This document shows, piece by piece, positions 49,543 to 56,707 of a DNA stretch of 64,000 nt. The notes beneath the pieces were generated by a model. That model had not been told where the DNA came from. It worked only from the letters and a program-made list of their open reading frames with translations, and made no database searches. Made by a program: the position numbers and the translations under genes. The DNA lies in NCBI RefSeq assembly GCF_034314165.1, contig NZ_JAVIWK010000001.1:1937001-2001000 (forward strand), given 5' to 3'. This stretch comes from Pseudomonas sp. Bout1 (GTDB taxonomy: Bacteria; Pseudomonadota; Gammaproteobacteria; Pseudomonadales; Pseudomonadaceae). Numbering within the stretch: position 1 is the first letter of the stretch; each line of letters starts with the position of its first letter.

Positions 49543-52164
49543 ATGGGCAAATCGCTGGTCATTGTGGAATCCCCGGCTAAGGCCAAGACCATCAACAAGT
49601 ACTTGGGTAACGAGTACGTGGTGAAGTCGAGTATCGGCCATATCCGAGACCTGCCCACCAGCGGTTCGGCTAGCGCCAGCAAGGAGCCAGCCGCCAAGCG
49701 CGGCAAGGCGGCTGCGGGCGAAGGTCCGGTGCTCACGCCTAAAGAGAAAGCGCGCAAGCAGCTGGTCTCGCGCATGGGTGTCGATCCCGATCATGGCTGG
49801 AAAGCCAAGTACGAGATCCTCCCGGGCAAGGAAAAGGTCATCGAAGAGCTGCGCCGGCTCGCCAAAGATGCTGACACCATCTATCTCGCAACCGACTTGG
49901 ACCGCGAAGGGGAGGCTATTGCCTGGCACCTGCGGGAAGCCATCGGTGGTGACGACAGCCGCTACAAGCGGGTGGTGTTCAACGAAATTACCAAGAAGGC
50001 GATCCAGGAAGCCTTCTCCAAGCCGGGCGAACTGGACATTGACCGCGTCAATGCCCAGCAGGCCCGTCGCTTCCTCGACCGCGTCGTGGGTTACATGGTT
50101 TCGCCGCTGCTCTGGGCGAAAATCGCCCGTGGCCTGTCGGCCGGCCGTGTGCAATCGGTTGCGGTAAAGCTGGTGGTGGAGCGTGAGCGCGAGATTCGTG
50201 CGTTCAACCCCGAAGAATACTGGGAAGTTCACGCTGACCTGGGCACTGCCAAAGGCAACAACGTGCGCTTTGAAGTGGCCCGCGAGAAAGGCGAGGCTTT
50301 CAAGCCGCTCAACGAAGCCCAGGCCATGGCCGCGCTGGAGAAGCTCAAGTCTTCCAGCTACAGCATCGTCAAGCGTGAAGACAAACCCACCAGCAGCAAG
50401 CCGTCGGCGCCGTTCATCACCTCCACCCTGCAACAGGCCGCGAGTAACCGCCTGGGCTTTGGGGTGAAGAAGACCATGATGATGGCCCAGCGCTTGTACG
50501 AAGCGGGCTACATCACGTATATGCGTACCGACTCCACCAACCTGTCGCAAGACGCGGTGGCGATGGCGCGCACGTATATTGAAAGCGAGTTCGGCAAGAA
50601 GTACCTGCCGGAGAAGCCGAACGTCTATAGCAGCAAGGAAGGCGCACAAGAGGCTCACGAAGCGATTCGTCCCTCCGACGCCAACACCGAGCCAAGCAAG
50701 CTCAGTGGCATGGAGCGCGACGCTGAACGCCTCTACGAGCTGATCTGGCGCCAGTTCCTGGCGTGCCAGATGCTGCCGGCGCAATACTTGTCTACTACCG
50801 TCAGCGTGGGTGCTGGTGACTTCGAGCTGCGCGCCAAGGGCCGTATCCTCAAGTTCGACGGTTACACCCGTGTGATGCCGCAAATCGCCAAACCGGGCGA
50901 CGATGACGTGCTGCCGGACATGGCCCAGGGCGATGTGTTGAAGCTGATCAAGCTCGACCCGTCCCAGCACTTCACCAAGCCGCCGGCGCGTTATTCGGAA
51001 GCCAGCCTGGTAAAAGAGATGGAAAAACGCGGTATCGGTCGTCCTTCGACCTACGCGGCGATCATCTCCACCATCCAGGACCGCGGCTACGTGGCGCTGC
51101 ACAACCGCCGTTTCTACTCGGAAAAGATGGGCGACATCGTCACCGAGCGCCTGTCCGAGAGCTTCTCCAACCTGATGGACTACGGCTTCACCGCCGGCAT
51201 GGAAGAGAACCTCGATGACGTGGCCCAGGGCGAACGCGACTGGAAAAATGTACTCGATGAGTTCTACGGCGACTTCAAGAAGAAACTCGAAGTAGCTGAA
51301 AGCGCCGAGAACGGCATGCGTGCCAACCAGCCGGTGATGACCGACATTCCGTGCCTCACCTGCGGCCGCCCGATGCAGATTCGTACCGCATCCACCGGCG
51401 TGTTCCTCGGTTGCTCGGGTTACAGCCTGCCGCCGAAGGAGCGTTGCAAGGCCACCGTCAACCTGGTGCCGGGCGATGAAATCGCTGCCGATGACGAGGG
51501 TGAATCCGAGTCGCTGGTACTGCGTGGCAAGCACCGTTGCCCGATCTGCAGCACAGCGATGGACGCCTACCTGCTGGACGAGAAGCACAAGCTGCACATC
51601 TGCGGTAACAACCCGGATTGCAACGGCTACGAGATCGAAGAAGGCACTTATCGCATCAAGGGCTACGAAGGCCCGAGCCTGGAATGCGATAAGTGTGGCA
51701 GCGAGATGCAGCTCAAGACCGGCCGTTTCGGCAAGTTCTTCGGCTGCACCAACCCGACCTGCAAGAACACCCGCAAACTGCTGAAAAGCGGTGACGCGGC
51801 ACCGCCGAAGATGGACCCGGTGAAGATGCCTGAACTCAAGTGCGAGAAGGTAAACGACACCTACATCCTGCGTGACGGCGCTTCGGGGTTGTTCCTGGCT
51901 GCCAGCCAGTTCCCGAAAAACCGCGAGACCCGTGCTCCGCTGGTAATCGAGATCGTGCCGCACAAAGATGAGATCGATCCGAAGTACCACTTCCTCTGCG
52001 AAGCGCCGAAGAAGGATCCGGACGGTCGCCCGGCCGTGATCCGCTACAGCCGCAAGACCAAGGAGCAGTACGTGCAGACCGAAGTTGAAGGCAAGCCTAC
52101 CGGCTGGAAAGCGTTCTACGACGGTGGCAAGTGGAAAGTCGAGGACAAGCGCCAAGGCGCTTGA
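49543..52164 (+). CDS. topA: DNA topoisomerase I (type IA)
   Basis: This 873-residue enzyme relaxes negative supercoils by passing single strands. The N-terminal Toprim domain shows [18 protein letters not shown] and [15 protein letters not shown]. The nucleophilic Tyr is about residue 326 in [14 protein letters not shown]. Three C-terminal zinc-ribbon modules carry Cys sets CLTCGRPM...C, CPICSTAM...C and CDKCGSEM...C. ATG 49543 ([10 protein letters not shown]) is chosen over a reading 26 codons longer, by family alignment. A strong terminator follows. Confidence 0.97.
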   Translation: MGKSLVIVESPAKAKTINKYLGNEYVVKSSIGHIRDLPTSGSASASKEPAAKRGKAAAGEGPVLTPKEKARKQLVSRMGVDPDHGWKAKYEILPGKEKVIEELRRLAKDADTIYLATDLDREGEAIAWHLREAIGGDDSRYKRVVFNEITKKAIQEAFSKPGELDIDRVNAQQARRFLDRVVGYMVSPLLWAKIARGLSAGRVQSVAVKLVVEREREIRAFNPEEYWEVHADLGTAKGNNVRFEVAREKGEAFKPLNEAQAMAALEKLKSSSYSIVKREDKPTSSKPSAPFITSTLQQAASNRLGFGVKKTMMMAQRLYEAGYITYMRTDSTNLSQDAVAMARTYIESEFGKKYLPEKPNVYSSKEGAQEAHEAIRPSDANTEPSKLSGMERDAERLYELIWRQFLACQMLPAQYLSTTVSVGAGDFELRAKGRILKFDGYTRVMPQIAKPGDDDVLPDMAQGDVLKLIKLDPSQHFTKPPARYSEASLVKEMEKRGIGRPSTYAAIISTIQDRGYVALHNRRFYSEKMGDIVTERLSESFSNLMDYGFTAGMEENLDDVAQGERDWKNVLDEFYGDFKKKLEVAESAENGMRANQPVMTDIPCLTCGRPMQIRTASTGVFLGCSGYSLPPKERCKATVNLVPGDEIAADDEGESESLVLRGKHRCPICSTAMDAYLLDEKHKLHICGNNPDCNGYEIEEGTYRIKGYEGPSLECDKCGSEMQLKTGRFGKFFGCTNPTCKNTRKLLKSGDAAPPKMDPVKMPELKCEKVNDTYILRDGASGLFLAASQFPKNRETRAPLVIEIVPHKDEIDPKYHFLCEAPKKDPDGRPAVIRYSRKTKEQYVQTEVEGKPTGWKAFYDGGKWKVEDKRQGA

Positions 52165-52183
52165 TTCGATCAGCCACATGAAC

Positions 52184-52213
52184 AAAGGCCGCCTTTCCAG
52201 GCGGCCTTTTTTT
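52184..52213 (+). terminator. Rho-independent terminator after topA
   Basis: AAAGGCCGCCT and AGGCGGCCTTT pair around a short TTCC loop, followed by seven to eight T. Confidence 0.95.
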
Positions 52214-52290
52214 GCGCTTGCAGTGGGCTTGGTTGATCCGTGACACTGTTCAGCCAGCATCACGCCTTATTCGTTGTGGAGACTGCCTTC

Positions 52291-52812
52291 ATGGCCAACG
52301 AACTCTATACCCGTACCAACCAGAAAATTTACTTCGCGGGTTTGTCCCTGGAAGCCCTTGGCCGCGCCGAGGAAGGCAAGGAGATGAACGCTATCGCACT
52401 GGTACAGGCCGGGCGTGAAGCCGCGCTATTCCACCTGTATGGCGCCTTGCTTGGCCTGTGCCATGAGATCGCCGGGTTCTATCGCCTGCCTCAGGCCGGT
52501 TCGCCGCGCGCAGAGATGATCATCAATCGCGATGTGCTGGAGTCCATGGCTATCCCGGAATTGGCCGAGCTGGTGGAGATGGCGCAAAGCCCGGACAGTT
52601 GGCTGGCACGGTTGCTGGTAGCTCACGCCGAGATGTTCCAGCCTCCGCGCGTGAAGCACACCCCCAAAGGTGATGTGACCCAGCCGTTGATCGTGGCCGT
52701 GAGCCTGGACGAAGAAGGGCCAGAGCCGTTAAGCCGGGAAGAGCTGGAAAGCTGGCGGCAAGAGCTAAAGAAGCTGGCCATTCGGTTTCGTGATGGTTTG
52801 AACGAGTGCTGA
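52291..52812 (+). CDS. DUF6586 family protein
   Basis: This 173-residue mostly helical protein starts MANELYTRTNQKIYFAGLSL. ATG 52291 has GGAG 9 bases upstream, and the reading 17 codons longer overlaps the terminator region. Features are a central CHEIAGFYRLPQAGSPRAEM and a C-terminal acidic helix, SREELESWRQELKKLAIRF. There is no signal peptide or known catalytic motif. It lies between topA and a second small conserved gene, an order kept in pseudomonads. Its function is unknown. Confidence 0.85.
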   Translation: MANELYTRTNQKIYFAGLSLEALGRAEEGKEMNAIALVQAGREAALFHLYGALLGLCHEIAGFYRLPQAGSPRAEMIINRDVLESMAIPELAELVEMAQSPDSWLARLLVAHAEMFQPPRVKHTPKGDVTQPLIVAVSLDEEGPEPLSREELESWRQELKKLAIRFRDGLNEC

Positions 52813-52920
52813 GTTAACTTGGGTGCCATTCATCAAGCCGTAAAGAAAGCTGTTCAGATCCTCAGCTAGGCCCCTCTGATGACTGATATAATGCCGGCCT
52901 TTCGTGGAGAACAGACTTTT

Positions 52921-53154
52921 ATGCCAACGTCCTTTCTGGAAATTGTTGAACTGCCTGACGGCCGAATCGAGCTGCGCCGGGCTGAGGACGAGGGTTCTCT
53001 GGTGATTTTGGACTTTTCCGAGGACGCAAAAGCGTTCCTGCAAGGCCAGCACGTGGAAGTGGCAAAAGCCATGTTGAGCGTAGGTGTGCAGATGGCGGGG
53101 CGCCTGGCTGAAGGCGAGCCAGAGAAGGAAGACGGCCCGCGGATTCTTCACTGA
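52921..53154 (+). CDS. Small conserved acidic protein of unknown function
   Basis: This 77-residue protein starts MPTSFLEIVELPDGRIELRR. The start at 52921 follows GTGGAGA, with about 12 bases of spacing; an ATG 14 codons upstream is possible but less conserved in character. It is acidic (EDEGSLVILDFSEDAKAFLQ) with an amphipathic helix and a polar C-terminus. It has no recognised domain. It is the last gene before a large REP hairpin and converges on sulA. Confidence 0.78.
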   Translation: MPTSFLEIVELPDGRIELRRAEDEGSLVILDFSEDAKAFLQGQHVEVAKAMLSVGVQMAGRLAEGEPEKEDGPRILH

Positions 53155-53171
53155 TTGTGTTGAGTGGACCT

Positions 53172-53309
53172 ATTGTGGTGAGCGGGCTTGCCCCGCGCAG
53201 GGCTGCGAAGCGGGCCTCAATAGAATGAACGCGATGTATCAGGTATTCCACAGTGCCTGTTTTGGGGCCGCTTCGCAGCCCGGCGCGGGGCAAGCCCGCT
53301 CACCACAAT
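53172..53309. repeat. Large REP hairpin between the small acidic gene and sulA
   Basis: The arm ATTGTGGTGAGCGGGCTTGC with CCCGCGC (53172-53198) is repeated as an exact reverse complement at 53283-53309. Inside it a second inverted repeat (GGGCTGCGAAGCGG against CCGCTTCGCAGCCC) extends the stem to about 45 bases per arm, with a loop of about 45 bases. It lies between convergent genes and probably ends transcription from both sides. Confidence 0.92.
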
Positions 53310-53370
53310 AATCCCTGCCACAAGCCCCTCCACAGGGCTGGCCAGTGGCACATCATAGCGGCATATCGTT

Positions 53371-53844
53371 TTATCCCAACCGAATGTTCAAGCTCTGTGC
53401 ATCGCCCGTACGTGCGGCGCTGATCAGTTGCTGCCTGGCCGCTGTGGTCAGCGGGTTCAACCAACTGACCACCGTATGGCTGCGGCCCAGGCGCAAGGCT
53501 TCACAAGTCAACTGTTGGGCGCTTTGAGCGCCGCGCGGTTGCAGCAACAGGATACGCTCGCGGTTCAGGCCGGCGTCCCGCAGCCAGGCCTGGGTCAGGC
53601 TGGACGGCGGGGCGATCAGCGTCAGCCAGCGGGCGTCCTGTTCCTCGCTCAATTCACGAAGAATCGGCGCCAGCAGGCTCAGGCAGTTCCCGGCAGCACC
53701 GCGCAACGACAGCTCACTGAACGCCTCGGGTTCGGCGCTCCAGGGCGCTTCGACCGTTTCCTTGAGGATGGGCGCAAGGGGCTGGGCCATAAAGGCCTCA
53801 AACAGCGACAGTTGAGTGTGTTGTGGGGTCTGTAGGAACTGCAT
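53371..53844 (-). CDS. sulA: SOS cell division inhibitor SulA
   Basis: This 157-residue protein matches the SulA family: LSELSLRGAAGNCLSLLAPI, LTLIAPPSSLTQAWLRDAGL, then ILLLQPRGAQSAQQL. It blocks FtsZ assembly during DNA damage so that cells do not divide. It lies 10 bases after lexA on the same strand, so it is read from the LexA-controlled promoter. This lexA-sulA pairing is normal for Pseudomonas but unlike E. coli, where sulA stands alone. Confidence 0.92.
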   Translation of the reverse strand: MQFLQTPQHTQLSLFEAFMAQPLAPILKETVEAPWSAEPEAFSELSLRGAAGNCLSLLAPILRELSEEQDARWLTLIAPPSSLTQAWLRDAGLNRERILLLQPRGAQSAQQLTCEALRLGRSHTVVSWLNPLTTAARQQLISAARTGDAQSLNIRLG

Positions 53845-53854
53845 GATGCCTCCG

Positions 53855-54463
53855 TTAGCGGCGAATAACGCCGACGCTCAAGCCTTCAATCACCAGGTCC
53901 TGGTCTTTCAGGTTCACTTCAATCGGCGCGAATTCAGGGTTCTCGGCCAGGAGCCAGACCTTGCTGCCTTCGCGCTTGAAGCGTTTAACCGTCACTTCAT
54001 CGCCAATACGTGCGACGACGATCTGGCCATTGCGGGCTTCACGTGTGGTGTGGACGGCCAGCAGGTCGCCGTCGAAAATACCCACGTCCTTCATGCTCAT
54101 GCCGTGGACTCGCAACAGGTAGTCGGCACGGGGATGGAAGAAGGTCGGGTTGATGTTGCAGGACTCCTCGACGTGCTGTTGCGCCAGGATCGGCGCACCG
54201 GCTGCGACCCGGCCGATGATCGGCAGCGTCGACTCGTCGACCTTGGCTTCGAAGCCAGGGATGCGAATGCCGCGTGAAGCACCCGGGGTCATCTCGATCG
54301 CACCTTTGCGGGCGAGGGCCTTGAGGTGTTCTTCGGCGGCGTTGGGTGACTTGAATCCCAGTTTCAGCGCAATTTCTGCCCGGGTCGGCGGGTAGCCGTT
54401 GTCATCGAGGCAGCGCTTGATAAAAGCCAGAATCTCAGCTTGGCGTGGCGTCAGTTTTAGCAT
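53855..54463 (-). CDS. lexA: SOS repressor LexA
   Basis: This 202-residue repressor has an N-terminal winged helix ([20 protein letters not shown] and then [13 protein letters not shown]) and a C-terminal self-cleaving domain. The scissile A88-G89 bond lies in GRVAAGAPI. The catalytic pair is S123 in VHGMSMKD and K160 in DEVTVKRF. Two CTG-N10-CAG boxes upstream (54474-54489 and 54493-54508) show autoregulation. It is followed by sulA after 10 bases. Confidence 0.97.
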   Translation of the reverse strand: MLKLTPRQAEILAFIKRCLDDNGYPPTRAEIALKLGFKSPNAAEEHLKALARKGAIEMTPGASRGIRIPGFEAKVDESTLPIIGRVAAGAPILAQQHVEESCNINPTFFHPRADYLLRVHGMSMKDVGIFDGDLLAVHTTREARNGQIVVARIGDEVTVKRFKREGSKVWLLAENPEFAPIEVNLKDQDLVIEGLSVGVIRR

Positions 54464-54473
54464 GTTGATCGCT

Positions 54474-54489
54474 CTGTCTTTTTATACAG
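54474..54489. promoter_or_regulatory. LexA box 1 (nearer lexA)
   Basis: CTGTCTTTTTATACAG fits CTG-N10-CAG with an A/T-rich centre. It lies 11 bases upstream of the lexA start codon. Confidence 0.85.
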
Positions 54490-54492
54490 TGA

Positions 54493-54508
54493 CTGGGATT
54501 ATATACAG
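54493..54508. promoter_or_regulatory. LexA box 2
   Basis: CTGGGATTATATACAG (CTGTATATAATCCCAG on the lexA strand) fits CTG-N10-CAG. It is separated from box 1 by 3 bases, so two dimers would lie side by side. Confidence 0.88.
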
Positions 54509-54683
54509 TGGACTGCGCTTGGCAATCACCGTTTTCAGTCACTCCGCTGGACGGTCGTTTGTCGTCCTTCCTACAGGCTGGAGATAGCGCAACCTACAGA
54601 CCTTGGCGAATGTGATTAAATGGCCATGAAATCGGTGACCGACCAGCCGCAAACGGACCTGCAGGCTTGACAAGACATAGCTT

Positions 54684-54710
54684 GAAACGTATGTTTCAAA
54701 CAAGTGTTTG
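54684..54710. promoter_or_regulatory. Two overlapping PsrA operators
   Basis: GAAACGTATGTTTC (54684-54697) and CAAACAAGTGTTTG (54697-54710) are both perfect palindromes of the PsrA type (G/CAAAC-N4-GTTTG/C). They share the C at 54697. They end 15 bases before the psrA start, so they fit autorepression. Confidence 0.88.
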
Positions 54711-54725
54711 TCAGGCGGAGTAGCC

Positions 54726-55433
54726 ATGGCCCAGTCGGAAACCGTTGAACGCATTCTCGATGCTGCCGAGCAGTTGTTCGCGGAAAAAGGATTTGCTGAA
54801 ACTTCATTGCGGCTGATTACCAGCAAGGCCGGGGTTAACCTGGCGGCAGTGAATTACCATTTCGGCTCCAAGAAAGCGCTGATCCAGGCGGTGTTCTCAC
54901 GTTTCCTGGGGCCTTTTTGCATCAGCCTCGACCGTGAGCTGGAGCGTCGCCAGGCCAAGCCTGAAAACAAGCCAAGCCTGGAAGACCTGCTGGAAATCCT
55001 CGTCGAGCAAGCCTTGGTGGTTCAGCCTCGCAGCGGCAATGACCTGTCGATCTTCATGCGCTTGCTGGGCCTGGCGTTCAGCCAGAGCCAGGGCCACCTG
55101 CGTCGCTACCTGGAAGACATGTACGGCAAGGTGTTCCGCCGCTATATGCTGCTGGTCAACGAAGCCGCGCCGCGTATCCCGCCGATCGAACTGTTCTGGC
55201 GCGTGCACTTCATGCTCGGTGCCGCGGCGTTCAGCATGTCCGGGATCAAGGCGTTGCGGGCGATTGCCGAGACTGACTTTGGCGTCAACACCTCCATCGA
55301 GCAGGTAATGCGCTTGATGGTGCCGTTCCTCGCCGCCGGCATGCGTGCCGAAACCGGCGTCACCGACCAGAGCATGGCGGCCGCCCAGTTGCGCCCCCGC
55401 AGCAAGTCGGTACCGGCCCCGGCCAAGGTTTAA
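54726..55433 (+). CDS. psrA: TetR family fatty-acid-responsive regulator PsrA
   Basis: This 235-residue TetR regulator has its helix-turn-helix at about 24-47 (TSLRLITSKAGVNLAAVNYH then FGSKKALIQAVF). The ligand domain follows. PsrA responds to long-chain fatty acids, represses beta-oxidation genes and itself, and activates rpoS in Pseudomonas. ATG 54726 has GGAG 5 bases upstream. It is divergent from lexA, as in P. aeruginosa, and two matching operators lie immediately upstream. Its known target class, fadBA, lies 7 kb away in this window. Confidence 0.95.
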   Translation: MAQSETVERILDAAEQLFAEKGFAETSLRLITSKAGVNLAAVNYHFGSKKALIQAVFSRFLGPFCISLDRELERRQAKPENKPSLEDLLEILVEQALVVQPRSGNDLSIFMRLLGLAFSQSQGHLRRYLEDMYGKVFRRYMLLVNEAAPRIPPIELFWRVHFMLGAAAFSMSGIKALRAIAETDFGVNTSIEQVMRLMVPFLAAGMRAETGVTDQSMAAAQLRPRSKSVPAPAKV

Positions 55434-55603
55434 CCCATGCCGGGTGTGCGCGGCCGCTTGCATCCGCTAAGCTAGCCGCCCATGCCGATTTCAGCTATTT
55501 ACCCACACCCTGTTGCTCTCGCTGAACGTCCGTCTCCAGACCCAATACTGGCGATGCGATCTCGCGAGGGCTTCGGGCTGCGTGCGTTATTTAAGGAAGC
55601 TTT

Positions 55604-56614
55604 ATGACCCAAGCCCTGCAAGGCTCTTTGATGGTGGACGTCGCCGGTACCTGGCTGACGGCTGAAGATCGTCACCTGTTGCGTCAGCCCGAGGTGGGCG
55701 GCCTGATCATTTTTGCGCGCAATATCGAGCACCCGCGCCAGGTGCGTGAGTTGAGCGCCGCGATTCGCGCTGTGCGTCCGGACCTGTTGCTGGCCGTCGA
55801 CCAGGAAGGCGGCCGCGTACAGCGCTTGCGCCAGGGTTTCGTGCGCCTGCCGGCGATGCGAGCCCTGGCGGACAACCCGAATGCCGAGCAACTGGCCGAG
55901 CAGTGCGGCTGGGTCATGGCCACCGAAGTGCTGGCGGTCGGCCTGGACCTGAGCTTCGCCCCGGTACTGGACCTCGATTACCAGCGCAGCGCAGTCGTGG
56001 GCACTCGCGCCTTTGAAGGCAACCCCGAGCGCGCCGCCCTGCTCGCCGGGGCTTTTATCCGCGGCATGAACAGCGCCGGCATGGCAGCCACAGGTAAACA
56101 CTTCCCTGGGCACGGATGGGCCGAAGCCGACTCCCACGTCGCCATTCCCAAGGATGAGCGCAGCCTGGAACAGATTCGCGCCAATGACCTGGTACCGTTT
56201 GCACGCTTGAGCAATCAACTGGCGGCGGTCATGCCGGCCCATGTGATTTATCCCCAGGTCGACGCGCAACCGGCCGGTTTCTCCCGGCGCTGGTTGCAGG
56301 ACATCCTGCGCGGCGAGTTGCAGTTTGACGGGGTGATCTTCAGTGACGACCTGTCTATGGCCGGCGCTCATGTAGTCGGTGATGCCGCCAGCCGTATCGA
56401 GGCAGCGCTGACTGCGGGCTGCGATATGGGCTTGGTGTGCAATGACCGGGCTGCTGCCGAACTGGCATTGAGTGCTGCCCAGCGCATGAAGGTCACGCCG
56501 TCGGCGCGTATTGCGCGGATGCGAGGGCAGGCTGTGGCTTCGACCGAGTACAAGCAGGATCCGCGTTGGTTGGCGGCGTTGGGTGCGCTGCGAGATGCTC
56601 AATTGATCGATTAA
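55604..56614 (+). CDS. nagZ: Beta-N-acetylglucosaminidase NagZ (cell-wall recycling)
   Basis: This 336-residue GH3 enzyme removes GlcNAc from GlcNAc-1,6-anhydroMurNAc-peptides in the cytoplasm during peptidoglycan recycling, which affects AmpC induction. The GH3 motif KHFPGHG is at 165-171, followed by the catalytic D176-x-H178 pair. The nucleophile is in GVIFSDDLSMAGAH. Length is normal for NagZ. An AAGGAAG site precedes the ATG. A REP pair follows. Confidence 0.95.
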   Translation: MTQALQGSLMVDVAGTWLTAEDRHLLRQPEVGGLIIFARNIEHPRQVRELSAAIRAVRPDLLLAVDQEGGRVQRLRQGFVRLPAMRALADNPNAEQLAEQCGWVMATEVLAVGLDLSFAPVLDLDYQRSAVVGTRAFEGNPERAALLAGAFIRGMNSAGMAATGKHFPGHGWAEADSHVAIPKDERSLEQIRANDLVPFARLSNQLAAVMPAHVIYPQVDAQPAGFSRRWLQDILRGELQFDGVIFSDDLSMAGAHVVGDAASRIEAALTAGCDMGLVCNDRAAAELALSAAQRMKVTPSARIARMRGQAVASTEYKQDPRWLAALGALRDAQLID

Positions 56615-56629
56615 GACCGTGTCGCGTCC

Positions 56630-56694
56630 ATCGCAGGCAAGCCAGCTCCCACAGGGAAATGCATTCCAGGTGTGGGAGCGGGCTTGCCCGCGAT
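56630..56694. repeat. REP-type inverted-repeat pair between nagZ and the helicase gene
   Basis: The arms ATCGCAGGCAAGCCAGCTCCCAC (56630-56652) and GTGGGAGCGGGCTTGCCCGCGAT (56672-56694) are not identical variants: one is of the CAGG/AGCTGG form and the other of the CGGG form. The loop AGGGAAATGCATTCC is identical to that of the pair at 6483. Confidence 0.92.
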
Positions 56695-56707
56695 AGCGGT
56701 CTTAAAG

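Noticed and set aside
49525..52263. A 912-codon open frame on the minus strand opposite topA
   Set aside because: Mirror frame of topA with low-complexity composition and no recognisable family; the same applies to long frames opposite ccoI, acnA, slt and uup.
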